Shown piece after piece: positions 21,820 to 32,559 of a stretch of 64,000 nt of DNA; positions within the stretch are counted from its first letter, which is position 1, and each line of letters opens with the position of its first letter. Below the pieces are notes generated by a model that did no database searches, was not told the origin of the DNA, and was given only the letters and a program-made list of their open reading frames with translations. A program made the translations under genes and the position numbers. Source of the stretch: Diospyros lotus (lineage: Eukaryota > Streptophyta > Magnoliopsida > Ericales > Ebenaceae); the NCBI RefSeq assembly GCF_014633365.1, contig NC_068338.1:11480616-11544615 (forward strand). Reading direction: 5' to 3'.

Positions 21820-22726
21820 TGGCAGGTTGTTATGGTGTCAAATGATTCAAGGAGCAAATGGTTTCTTGATAGTGGGTGCTCAAAGCACATGACGGGAGAT
21901 CAGGAGCTTCTTAACAATGTCAAACTCACGGAATGAGGTAACGCATATTATGGTGATAACTCCTAAGGTAAGATTATTGGTATGGGTTCAATTTCATTTG
22001 AAAATCTTATGCTAGATGATGTGTTTCTAGTTGATGGTCTTAAACACAATTTGATTAACATTAATCAACTATGTGACATGAATTATAAAGTTTGTTTTGA
22101 CGCAAATTCTTGTGAAGTTAGTTGCTCTAGGACTAATGAAGTGAAATTAAAAGGAAATAGAATAGGCAATGTCTACCTTACATTTCTAGAATCCCTTTCA
22201 TCTAGGTTAGGAAATTGTTTTATAACCAATATTTCTCAAAATACCTGGTTGTGGTATAATAGACTAGGGCATGCTAGTATGAATCTAATTAACAAAATAG
22301 TGAAACATGATCTTGTAAATGGTTTGCCAAAGTTCAAATATGAAAGAGATTACATTTGTGGCACTTGTATGAAAGGCAAACAAATTAGTGTATCATTTAA
22401 GCCTATAAATGAAGTATTCACATCTAGACCTCTAATGCTTTTTCATTTAGATTTATTTGGACCAATAACAACATTGAGTTTAGGAGGAACACAATATGTG
22501 TTAGTTATTGTTCACGACTACTCTAGGTTTACTCGGGTGATCTTTCTTGCATCCAAAGATAAATCCTTTTAAGTTATTTGAAACTTTTTGCAAAAAGGTT
22601 CGAAAAGCCAAAATTAGAAGTGATCATGGTGGAGAATTTGAAAATGAATCATTTAAAAGTTTTTGTGAGAAAAATGGTATAGATCAGACATTATCTTGTG
22701 CTAGAACATGTCAACAAAATGGGGTT
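21820..22726 (+). pseudogene. Copia protease and N-terminal integrase, split by element B
   Basis: The protease is KWFLDSGCSKHMTGD at about 21856-21900, with the catalytic DSG intact. The GAG-pre-integrase zinc region follows at 22255-22390 (RLGHASMNLINKI...CGTCMKGKQ), then the integrase core HLDLFGPITT, YVLVIVHDYSRFTRVIF and, after a frameshift, RSDHGGEFENESF and CARTCQQNGV. The frame ends abruptly at 22726, where the element B LTR begins, and resumes at 42807. 21982-22572 is a long open stretch. Confidence 0.88.
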
Positions 22727-23294
22727 ATGGACCGTCTAGTCCCAATCTAACCCCTCCCTCTTAGCCCAATCAGGCCCATCTCTCGACCCAATCCGGCCCC
22801 TCCCTCACGGCCCAATCTCTACCCATTTCCCGGCCTAATCTGACCCATCCCTCGTGGCCCAATCTCGACCCCATCCTGGTCCTACGCCAGCCTACAGCAA
22901 TATCATTGCAGTCTCTACTGAGTATTCGCACATCCGCTCCAGATCCCATCCTCATTAATGGCAGATCCCATCCACATTAATGAAGGTCTCATCGACACCA
23001 TGCTACCACCTGGGAACCCCCACCGACACCGGATACTCAGTCCCATCACCTACAAACACACGATGCATGCATGTAGGAGGATGCCTCATCCTCCTATATC
23101 AATCAACTATTTTTAGAGCCAATGTATGTTTTGTCTTCTAACCTACTGATACACTGACCTTTCTTTACTCTCTCACTCACTTGAGCGTCGAAGTGCTTGC
23201 ACCCCAGCCACCCTCTAGATGGACCCATTGCCGGAGCTTACTCCCTGCCATTGCAATCCAATCTCCGACTGCTCCCTTTGGTGAGGAAGGAACA
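22726..23294 (+). mobile_element. 5' LTR of element B
   Basis: Starts TATGGACC, a form of the TGTGGAC start seen in the 3' copy, and ends GGAACA before a Tat-like priming site. It aligns along its length with 42284-42806, including 'ccatcctcattaatggc', 'gatgcatgcatg' and 'ctctcactcact'. The copies differ frequently, mostly by transitions, so the insertion is old or the LTRs have different histories. Confidence 0.88.
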
Positions 23295-23296
23295 TC

Positions 23297-23315
23297 TAGC
23301 GGCCACCATGGGGCT
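23297..23315 (+). promoter_or_regulatory. Primer-binding site of element B, degenerate
   Basis: TAGCGGCCACCATGGGGCT follows the LTR end. It matches the TGGCGCC...GTGGGGC type of priming site of plant Tat elements with changes. The tRNA is not assigned. Confidence 0.5.
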
Positions 23316-23560
23316 CGGTAAAACTTACCTACCCCATAATCTCACTAAAGCCTTTCAAGCCAACCCCATCACCTTACCATGGTGCGAACTAGAAGCACCC
23401 CTACCCAAGAGCCAAACGACACCTACCACCATCCAACCACCCATGCCACTACTCACGCCAGCCCACCCCCGGCCAATCAAATAGCTGAGGTCATTGGCAC
23501 CATCTCTGGAGATTTTACGGGCAGAGAGTTGAGCTCGACGCAAGAATGACATCTCCGTGT
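23316..23560 (+). pseudogene. Gag remnant of element B
   Basis: Only a short proline-rich open stretch (PWCELEAPLPKSQTTPTT) lies between priming site and protease. No capsid domain or zinc knuckle is seen. This implies a large internal deletion of gag. Confidence 0.5.
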
Positions 23561-23960
23561 GGTAATGTTGATAGATAATACCAAAAAGAAGCTGCGAAGA
23601 ATGGCCCAACACCCCGTGATCTACTTCATGGGCAAGGACTCCGAGGGTGTTGATCAGAACCTCGACGATCCCATGGTAGTCTCGATCGCCATCGCGAGCT
23701 TTTTGGTAAAGAAAGTGCTTGTGGATCAAGGTAGCTCGGCCGACCTATTATACCTGTCAACTCTAAGAAATATGAGTATTCTCGAAAAGGAGTTGAAGCC
23801 ATTTCACGGGAACCTGATTGGCTTTTTCGAAGAGTAGGTAGGCGTCAAGGGCTACATCAATTTGTTAACTTCATTTGGAACGTCCCCCTTTATCAAAACA
23901 ATCGACATCCATTACCTAGTTGTTGATTGTCAGACGCCGTACAACGTACTCTTCGTCTGA
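23559..23960 (+). pseudogene. Element B protease, decayed
   Basis: Reads DDPMVVSIAIASFLVKKVLV, then DQGSSADLLYLSTLRNM, the Tat protease active-site strand with DSG changed to DQG. ELKPFHGNLIGF follows and, after a stop, a further strand including DCQTPYNVLF. Preceded by a Tat-type linker ending in FMGKDSEGVDQNL. Confidence 0.82.
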
Positions 23961-24279
23961 CCCTCTCTCAACATCTTAGGCGCGATAGTATGCACCCCCC
24001 ACCTGGCCATGAAGTTCCCGGTATCAAATACCAAGGTCAGGGTCGTTCACGCCGACCAACAGGAGGTCAAATAGTGCTACTCAATAGCCTCAAGGCCGGG
24101 GTCCCAAGCCCAACAACGACAATAAGAGAAAGAAAGCACCCGGCAGCGATAACCAAGTAGTAGGCGTCAATAGCCAGGGCCCACATCACCGTCTGCATGC
24201 GGTCGAATTGAACCCACAAGGTGAGCTCTCGGATACGCATCCCCAGCCCATAATGGAACTCCATCCCGTGAACCTAGGT

Positions 24280-25640
24280 ACTCTCCCAGAATAGATCGTC
24301 CATGTTGGTTCTACATTACCAGGCAAAGTAAGAGAGGTCCATCAACCTGCTCCGGCAGAATGCCAACCTCTTTTCTTGGACGCCCGTCAACATGCTTGGG
24401 ATAGATCCACTCATCATCTGCCACAGGCTGGCATTGGATCCAGAGGCCAGACCCATCGCCCAAAGAAAAAGAAGACTAGGAGAAGAAAGACGGCACACGG
24501 CCACTAAGGAAACAATAAAACTCTTGAAAGCCGGGTTCATCAGAGAAGTCCCATACACAACATGGCTCGCCAACGTGGTCATGGTAAAAGATCCTCAGGT
24601 AAATGGAGAATGTGCGTCAACTTCACCGACCTGAATAGAGCATGCCCAAATGATTCATACCTACTACCCAGCATCGATCGGCTTGTAGATGCAGCCTCCT
24701 GATACATGTACTTGAGCTTTATGGATGCTTACTCTGGTTATAACCAGATCTAGATGCAACCTAAAGATGAAGATAAAACAACGCTCATCACAGAGAATGC
24801 CAACTTCTGTTATCAGGTCATGCCATTCGGATTAAAGAATGCGGGAACAACATATCAACAGCTGATGAACAAGGTGTTCGCTAACAAGATCGACCGGAAT
24901 ATTGAAGTCTACATAGATGACATGGTGGCAAAAACTTCAGAAAAATGGGACCACTACTTGAACCTAACCGAAATTTTCAACCAACTTTAGCAGCACAACA
25001 TAAGGCTTAACCCCGACAAATGCGTCTTCGGGGTGCAAGCCGACAAGTTCCTAGGCTTCATGTTAACCAGTCAAGGAATTGAGGTCAACCCCGACAAATG
25101 TGAAGCCATCCTCGCAATGTGCAGCTCCACCAACATAAAAGAGGTCCAACAGTTAACAGGCCGGATAACAACTTTATCTCGTTTCCTCCCAAAATTGGCA
25201 CATCGACAAAACCATTCTTCCACTACCTAAAAAAGTTAGTTGAATTCCAGTGGACAGAAGAGTGCCAAGCCATTTTCCAAGAGCTGAAGACCTTCTTAGC
25301 AACACCCCCCATTCTTTCAAAGCCGGAGCCCGGGGAAGAACTCTCACTTTACCTCTCCGTCACCAATAACGCCCTTAGTGTAGTATTAGTCAGGGAGGAA
25401 GGAAAGTTGCAATGGCTAGTGTACTTTATCAGCAAAACCTTTCAAGAAGCCGAGTTGCGCTACCAAAAGATCAAAAAGCTAGCACTAGCACTGGTAACGA
25501 TGGCTTGAAAACTCATGCCATACTTCCAAAGCCATCAGATCACGGTCCAAACCGATCATCCAATCTGGCAGGTGCTTTAGAAGCTGAAACTTTTAGGAAG
25601 AATGATCGCATGGTCAGTCGAACTCTCTGAATTCGGCATA
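24280..25640 (+). pseudogene. Element B reverse transcriptase and first RNase H
   Basis: RT segments: TWLANVVMVKDPQ, MDAYSGYNQI, NFCYQVMPFGLKNAGTTYQQ, VYIDDMVAKTSEKWDHY, RLNPDKCVFGVQADKFLGF and VQQLTGRITTLSRFLPKLAH. The YIDD motif at 24910-24921 is intact. RNase H follows with FQWTEECQAIFQELKTFLA, SLYLSVTNNALSVVLVREE and, after a stop, the continuing domain to about 25640. About four stops and several frame changes make it non-functional, but it is the best preserved RT after that of element C. Confidence 0.88.
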
Positions 25641-25734
25641 CAGTACCAACCCTACAAGCACATCAAGTCCTAGGCACTATTCGATTTATGCGCTAAGCTC
25701 TCTCCCTCTGATCCAAGCCTAGAACCTAACCCTT

Positions 25735-26150
25735 GGATATTGTTCGTGGATGGAGCCTCCAACATTAAGGGAAATGGGGCCAGGATCATTTTAGAAGGAC
25801 CCAAAAGGCTGACACTTGAACAGTCTCTTCACTTCAACTTCAAGGCAACCAACAACCAAGCGGAGTATGAGGCCCTCACAGCCGGGTTAAAAGTAGCAAA
25901 GGAAATAGGAGCATCCCGGTTGATCTCCAAGAGTGACTCCCAACTAGTAACCAACCAAATCAAGGGTGAATTCCAGATAAAAGAGTCGCAGCTCGACCAA
26001 TACCTCAACAAAGTCAGAGCCTTAACCGGATCCTTTCACTACTTCCAAATTGAATATATCCCCAGGGAAGAAAACGCGTTAGCAGATCTGCTCTCAAAGC
26101 TCGCCAACACCAAGAAACTCAGGAGCAACCAGTCAGTTATACAGGAGGCC
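25735..26150 (+). CDS. Element B archaeal-like RNase H, intact domain
   Basis: Part of an open frame from 25740 to 26717. WILFVDGASNIKGNGARI, NNQAEYEALTAGL, SKSDSQLVTNQIKGEF and ENALADLLSKLANT carry all four acidic catalytic residues. This is the second RNase H that defines the Tat lineage. The domain is uninterrupted, though the surrounding polyprotein is not, so translation of a useful enzyme is unlikely. Confidence 0.88.
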
Positions 26151-27420
26151 TTGGACTTACCCAATATCAACCTTCTCGATATACAAGTGGTGGAAGCAAC
26201 ACCAGAATTCTGGGGATCCCCCATTATACGATTCCTACAAGAAGGAACGCTCCATGCCGACGCTGAAAAGGCCAAGAAACTCAAAAGGTCAGCTTGCTAC
26301 TTTACCTTACTCGGGAACCAACTGTATAGAAGAGGCTATTCCACACTGCTCCTCAAGTGTGTCAACTTTGATCAGTCCACATACATTATGACCGAGGTAC
26401 AAGAAGGGGTATGTAGAGGCCACCTCAGTGCACGATCCCTAGTAGCAAAGGTACTAAGAGCTAGATACTATTGGCCAACAATGAGGAGCGACTGCCTAGC
26501 CTACGTAAAACGCTGCGACAAGTGCCAGAGGTTTGCCAAATCATTCCCTACCAGAGGAGCTCCACAATCTCAGCAGCCCTTGGTCATTTTACAAATGGGG
26601 GATAGATATCCTCAGATCCTTCCCGACCGCAACAGGACAACTCAAGTTCATGGTAGTAGCAGTCGACTACTTCACCAAGTGGATCGAGGCCGAACCCCTT
26701 GCTACTATCATAGTTGAAAGAATCCAAAGATTCATTTGGAAGAATATTGTTTGCCGATACGGTCTACCTAGAGTGCGGAGTTCAGACAATGGCACTCAGT
26801 TCACCAACAGCAAGCTCAAGGACTTTTGCCAAGAGCTCGACATCCACCAAGTCTTCACCTCGTTTGAGCACCCTCAGACTGACGACCAAGTAGAAGCCTC
26901 CAGCAAAGTCATCTTGGCTAGCCTAAAAAAGCTACTCCAGCCAAAGACGCCTGGCTAGAAGAACTTCCCATGATGTTGTGGTCATACCACACCACAACTC
27001 AGACCTCAACCAAGGAAATTCCCTTTTGACTCATTTATGGGTCAAAAGCCGTGATCCCAGTCGAGATTAAAGAACCCAACCCCAGGCGACAGCATTTTTT
27101 GGAAGACGCCAACAATGAAGAACAGCGAGTCGACCTCAACCTTATCCAGGAAATTCAAGACCAGACCTAAATTCATGAACATGCTACCAAGCAAAGAGTG
27201 GCTCGAAAATACAAAGGGTTAAGCCCAAATGATTTCAAGATAGGGATCTAGTCCTAAGGAAGATTGAAGGCCCAAGAAAACAACCCGCACAAGGAAAACT
27301 TGGTGCCAACTGGGAAGGCCCTTACTGAGTCACCAACAACCTTGGCAAAGGAGCTTACCACTTGGTCGAGCTCTCAGGAAAACCCGTGACCAAATCATGA
27401 AACGCGGACAGCCTGTGAAA
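26151..27420 (+). pseudogene. Element B integrase
   Basis: The zinc-binding region at about 26400-26540 reads EGVCRGHLSARSLVAKVLRA...CDKCQRF; the first histidine is replaced (VQEG). After a frame change the core reads WGIDILRSF, VVAVDYFTKWIEAEP, RSSDNGTQFTNSKLKDF and HPQTDDQVEASSKV, with the D, D and E of the catalytic triad present. The C-terminal part (SYHTTTQTSTKEIPF, VIPVEIKEPNPR) runs through stops to about 27420. Confidence 0.85.
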
Positions 27421-27587
27421 ATATTATAGCTAAGTAGCTATTTCCTTATATCGTTCATATAAATATACTTCCTTCTATCACTTGTTATTCCTTATACTGG
27501 TTCAGACCCAAGGTCCTTTTTTCTTTTATCACAGATCTCGAGTTACCTCGGTCTATTGCCTTTGGTCTCGAGTAACCTCGGCCTATC
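27421..27587 (+). other. Element B 3' untranslated region before X2
   Basis: Noncoding. It contains two copies of a roughly 33-bp unit (TCTCGAGTTACCTCGGTCTA / TCTCGAGTAACCTCGGCCTA) at about 27537-27588, the start of a tandem array cut by X2. Confidence 0.6.
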
Positions 27588-27740
27588 TGAAAGTTTAGCA
27601 AGATCACTACAAGGCAAGCAGTGTAGTTCAAAATTTTTTTGAATCTTACCCCGATCCCGGCGATTGAATCAATGTCGAAATTATAACATTCACATACAAA
27701 ATAAAATAAATCTAAACTTTAGATTTTTCAAGTCGTTTGC

Positions 27741-28770
27741 CACTACATGAAATTTGGTCATTAGTGGCGACACAAAATCGTCACGTATGATTAGAATTTT
27801 GTCACAAAACGGTATTGGTGATGATTTTATGGCATCCCAGCCATCGTCACATTAGGTCCGTAGGGAAAAATAATTAGTGACGTTTTTATATTTCGTCGAA
27901 AATGCATAAAGGAAAGGTGACAAAATTTTTGTCGTCATTAAAAGAATTTCCTTTAGTGACACATAATTTTGCCACAAAAACTAATAAAAATACATCATTT
28001 TAGAGTTCAAATTGTCACAAAATTGCTGTGACAGGGTTTCTTATAATGATAAGATTTCTATCATCACTAAATATTGTGACAACAGTGAAGTTATTATCGT
28101 CACTATAGTCTTTTTATATTTCGCCACTATTAGATCAAATCGTCACTGAATAGTTTGATCAAAGTTTGATTTGGTGATGCAAACTAAAATGTTACAAATA
28201 TTGATTTCGTTACAAATAAATTGGGTCGATATGTTAATTAGTGATGCATAAATATTGTCACCTATCAAATATATTTTTTTAACAAACTTTTTTCCCACAA
28301 AAAAAAATTTGTCATATATAGACCTTTTCGTCACTATAGGCATGACTTTTGTAACATTAATAAAATTTTCAAAAAATAGAATAATCAATTGGTGACAATT
28401 TAAAAACGTCTTAAACTTATACAATTATATATTATCTTTAGTGACAACAAAACAAATTGTCACTCAAAATTGTATGTATAGATAAGTGGCCAAAGTTTTA
28501 TTGTCATAAATTCATAAATTAAACTTGTTAATTTGGTGACAAAAACAAGTCATTACCCAAAATTGCACAATCTAATAAGTGACAATTATTTTTGTAGCAA
28601 ATTGTATAAACTTGTAATTTTTTCTTTAACAAATATTATACTCACTATCAATTGATCCAAAATTTGAAATTAAAAAAACTAAAATCATATTACACACAAA
28701 ATGAATTGATATATGATGAACAAATTTGTCACAAAAAATAAATTCCAATATGACACATCCAAAAATATAA
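27741..28770. repeat. CACTA left subterminal repeat region
   Basis: Many copies of GTGACR, TCGTCAC and TTGTCACTA in both orientations, starting within the terminal repeat and thinning out by about 28770. In CACTA elements such motifs bind the transposition accessory protein; here that role is inferred from position and family. Confidence 0.8.
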
Positions 28771-29304
28771 AAGTAATTAACATATAATTAGTATTTCAGT
28801 AAAAGTTCTAAATTAAAAAAGTAGATTTCACAAAACTTGTTCAAATGTGAAGATGCAAGTACCACCACAAATATACTTCAACCTCTTCACTCCAACCCTT
28901 CAGTTGATTGTGCGTGCGATTCATTTGGACCTAAATCAATCACAGTGGTAATTGTATTGCAGTCATAATGGTAATTGTGTTGAAATGATAGAAACATGCA
29001 ATGTAAGAAAGAAATTTTATTAAGTTGGACATATGTAAAGTTTATTTAACAATGAAGTAAATAGAAAAATAGTTATTTTATTTTTACCTTGATTTGGGGT
29101 TAAAGGAGATGGAATCGAAGGAGGTAGTTGGATCCATGAACTCATGAAGAATTGTAGTACTTGGTTGTAATTGCTCATCACAGTATCCAATCTACCTAGA
29201 CTTGTCAACTCTCCCTCTCTCCCACATGGGAGAGGGCAGTTCACCTCATTGAAAAATGACAGAAAAATAGTCAACAACCTATATTAAGAAAGAATCAGAC
29301 TCAC
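28771..29304 (-). other. CACTA interior; possible exon of unknown origin
   Basis: On the minus strand, an open stretch at 29087-29281 lies between an acceptor-like AATATAG and a GTAAAA donor-like sequence and encodes VNCPLPCGREGELTSLGRLD and MSSWIQLPPSIPSPLTP. It does not match the ALG1 protein expected after exon d (29305-29419), so it is either a fragment of another gene or fortuitous. The rest is AT-rich with no features. Confidence 0.3.
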
Positions 29305-30841
29305 CAGCTTGTACTGCTAACAATAAGTGTTGGCCTGTTTTGGTTCAAGATGATGTCATATCTAACTCGATGTGTAAATAGAGTTTCATTTAGATCAAAT
29401 TTTTCCACAGCTATTATTCCTACAAGACACAAGTATGTTATCTCAAATGAAGACTGACGCAGACTGAACCTCAATTGAAACTAAAGGTAAAAGATCTTTG
29501 AAGTAATTTGCATTACCATTGCTGATGCAATCTTGTGAACCGTACGACTGATTAAGGTGATTGTGTATCCTATAAAACAACTACCACACAGTTTATTTTC
29601 AATTATCATCTCAATGTAACAATTAACTTTTCCCTTAAGGGGCGTTTGGTACAAGAGAAATTTTAAGATTCATGACAATGTTAAGTAGGCAATTTATATT
29701 TACATATTTGGTACAACTTTTTTATAAAAAGAATCTTGGGAAATAAGATTCTCAAGAATGATTTTTAAGCAACTTTTCCACAAAAAGATTTTTATGTCGG
29801 GGTTGAAAATCCAAATTTCCCATGGACTTGGGAATGTTTTTAACAAATAAAGAAACTAAAACACCCCTTACCCTTTTATAACCCTATACAAACATATTAT
29901 ATTTATTATATATATGTAATATATTTATACTGAATATTATATATATTAAATATAAACATATATATTATAATATATTTATATTATTTATTATAAAATATTA
30001 TATATATTAAAGTAGATATTCATACAAACACATATATTATATATATATACACACACACAATATATACATAATGTATAAAAAAATTGACATTTTTTTGACT
30101 TTCTAAAGATGTTGTGGGTCCTAATATTTTTTATAGTAGAAGGAATTTATCATTTTTAAACAAAAAATCAAATAAGGGTAATTTTGGAAAAAGAACATGA
30201 ATTTCCAAGAATGTTGCATTTAAACCAAATATAGGACTGTAAAATTCTCAAAAAAAAAATACTCAACATTCCTAAGAATGTTTAAACCTAATTAAATATA
30301 GAATTGCATAAATCCTAGGAACCAAAGATTTCCAATAGCATTCCCAAAAATTATGAATCTTAGGAATTTAAAAACTTCTCCCCGACCAAACACCCCCTTG
30401 ATGGGGAATTTTATTGAAAAACTCAGTTTACCTCATGTTTCTCTTCAAGGGAAGCAGGGCAAAAAAAACTCTGGAGGCTAATCGTAGGGAACTGTTGGCT
30501 CTAAAAATTAAAGAAAAGGAAGACACCAAAGCAGTTAACAATGAATGTGAACAGAAAAATGCTAGATATTACAAACTTTGAGCTGACCATCTTACTTGAT
30601 TCCTCAATTTTGGTGCAATTCATGTTACATTGCCCTTGTCACACATAAGGAACCATTTTCCATCTTTCCATAGTGCTTGGCATTGAGTATACCAACGGTA
30701 CAGTGCCTCAAAAAGACTACTTCTTCCAAGAGACAATGCAAGTAAAGTATATCCAAAATTATGCCAATCGATAATAAATATAGCACGCCTAAGTCAACTT
30801 GCCCATTTTACAGCCACTAAAGTTGGAATAGATGGTGGATT
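29305..30841 (-). pseudogene. ALG1: Captured ALG1/TURAN mannosyltransferase fragment with introns
   Basis: Four exons on the minus strand encode a central part of chitobiosyldiphosphodolichol beta-mannosyltransferase, the ER enzyme that adds the first mannose to the lipid-linked N-glycan precursor. Exon a (30841-30596): NPPSIPTLVAVKWAS, stop, LRRAIFIIDWHNFGYTLLAL, then after an indel GKMENGSLCVTRAM, stop, HEL, ending at GTAAGA. Exon b (30500-30432): YDxPPEFF and ASLEEKHE with an in-frame stop and a one-base insertion in a T-run. Exon c (29569-29517): SQDCISN. Exon d (29419-29305): LNETLFTHRVRYDIILNQNR, then LIVSSTSW. Splice sites bound the exons, and c to d is in phase. Both gene ends are missing. 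A MITE-like element lies in the b-c intron. The fragment is wholly inside the CACTA ends, and retained introns mean DNA-level capture. Confidence 0.85.
29639..30397. mobile_element. MITE-like inverted-repeat element
   Basis: Left end GGGGCGTTTGGT; right end on the opposite strand GGGGGTGTTTGGT. Both are followed by a loosely matching 'agagaa(g/a)tttt...aagattc'. The interior is AT-rich with TA repeats and has no coding capacity; length is about 760 bp. The ends resemble Tourist/Harbinger or hAT MITEs. The flanks are TTAA and TTGA, not enough to decide the superfamily. Confidence 0.55.
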
Positions 30842-31405
30842 CTACAGGAAGCAGAAACAAAGTACTTTAGATCAAGATATCATTCCAAGCATATAAAACT
30901 CAAAAATAAATCTCACTAGAATTATGGTAAATAAAATGTAGACATGCAAGATTAGAGGCTAGAGGCCACCTGAAAGACAACATGATAAGCTATTGTTTTA
31001 GTGAGTATGTAGAACATAATAAAAGAAAAATACAAGACTTCTGTAGATGAAAGAAAGAAACTAGAAACTAGCAACTTTCTTTCCAAAGCTTCAATAACCC
31101 AATACACAATGCAATAATATTAAAAAAAAATAATGCAAAAAGATACAAGTATTTCAGAAAAGCAATCGCAAACTTTGACCAACATTTCTACAGACATCAC
31201 AAGTGTTATTAGTTAAAGAGTTAGCCAAGGAAATGAACTTCCAATCTAATTCTTAAGATATAGGGGAAAAAACAGGGTATCAAAAAGCTAATAAAATAAA
31301 TTGACTTCAAAATATTAAATAAATATCAATGTTTCACCCATATAAATCCTTCAAAGCTCACATGCACTATAAAAACATCAGGGGCAGGAATTTTAACACA
31401 AAGAA
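30842..31405. other. CACTA interior, probably intron of the captured gene
   Basis: AT-rich. It directly precedes (on the minus strand) the splice acceptor of ALG1 exon a and probably includes intron. No exon encoding the preceding ALG1 residues was found. Confidence 0.4.
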
Positions 31406-31820
31406 ACCAAAGAAGCATAAGAAACTGTATTAATGGCTGGAGCAAAAGCATCAGAGGATGAAAAATCTTTGGTAAACTCCATGGGATTGTGGGCCACTAT
31501 GTCTGTAAACCTAGATTTAGAAAAGAAAAATGATAAAAAAAAAAAAAAGAATAAATAAGTACAATGAGTTTCAGAATGTTGAAATAAAAAACAACAAAAA
31601 ACTAACACTCCCTCACAACCAGCACCATACCATACCATACTACCCAATGCTCATCACATATAATAATAATAATAATAACAATGCATTGATTTTAGAAGCA
31701 TCAAGTGAAGATGATGTAGAAAACAGAGACGTCTGCTTGCATCCATCAGCTTCCGTCTCCTCATATTCTTTTAATAATCGGCCGCCTCTGTTCTCCAATT
31801 TCTCTTCCAAAAGTCTTCTC

Positions 31821-31835
<15 letters not shown>
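31406..31835 (-). other. Exon-like pieces of unidentified gene(s) in the CACTA
   Basis: On the minus strand, about 31820-31680 reads LLEEKLENRGGRLLKEYEET then LFSTSSSLDASKI, after an acceptor-like ATATATAG. About 31515-31410 reads IVAHNPMEFTKDFSSSDAFA then AINTVSYASLVSLC and a TAA, after an acceptor-like TTTACAG. Composition is more protein-like than the surroundings. The two are not obviously in phase, and I do not recognise the source. They could be further captured exons or chance open frames. Confidence 0.3.
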
Positions 31836-31854
<19 letters not shown>

Positions 31855-32199
31855 AAACCTTAAAGAACATCAAATCATATATATATGAATGTTTATGTAT
31901 TTCTTCATGACAGATGTTTGATAAAAAGTCTATATATGATTTTTTTGCAAATTTACTTGTTTTGATAGAAACATGATAAATATTAACTGAAGAAAAACAT
32001 TACAAAACTAGCAATATAATAGTTTTCAAACAAGAATAACACCATACGCACATACAAGCTCCAAAACAGAAATAACATAAGACAAACGAGATGCCTCAAC
32101 CTGATGAAGCAAAAGAGGAAGGAATAGATGTAATGCTGGTGCAACAACAGTGGCGATTCAAAAACAAACTTTAGAAATAAAAAGCCAAACAAATACCCA

Positions 32200-32480
32200 A
32201 ACAATTTCCCCCCAGCTACTGACCGAGAGGCAAGGGTGAGCTGCGAGCGAGCAAGCCAAGGGCGAGGGCGAGGTAGTCAGCGAGAGCAAGCAAGCGAGAG
32301 GTGAGGGCGAGCCGCGAGAGGCAAGAGCGAGGGCAAGGGTGAGTTGCGAGAGGCGAGAGCAAGGGCGAGGTCGAGGTGACGAAGAAGGCAATGGCTAGGG
32401 CGAGGAAGAGGGTAATGGCGAGGTAGCGAGGGCAAGGAAAAGACAGCAAGAAAGAGCCAGAGAGGGAGAAGGGTTTGCAA
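32200..32480. repeat. GC-rich degenerate GAGGGCGAG-type repeat in the CACTA
   Basis: Imperfect short repeats of the form GCGAGAGGCGAGAGCAAGGGC over about 250 bp give long spurious ORFs in three minus-strand frames. It stands out in an AT-rich setting. It may be captured 5' gene sequence (UTR or promoter proximal), but that is inference. Confidence 0.55.
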
Positions 32481-32559
32481 AATAGAGGAAGGCACTGATT
32501 AGGGGGGATTTGGGGATTTTTGGGAGGGAGGGGGATTTTGGCCTTGGCAAAGAGGTGGG

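Noticed and set aside
27741..28770. A family of MITEs suggested by many GTCACTA/TAGTGAC motifs
   Set aside because: The motifs are subterminal repeats of one CACTA element whose two ends and target duplication are identified.
32158..32495. Three overlapping minus-strand frames rich in serine, leucine and proline
   Set aside because: Produced by a short imperfect GAGGGCGAG repeat that is open in all phases; no conserved protein features.
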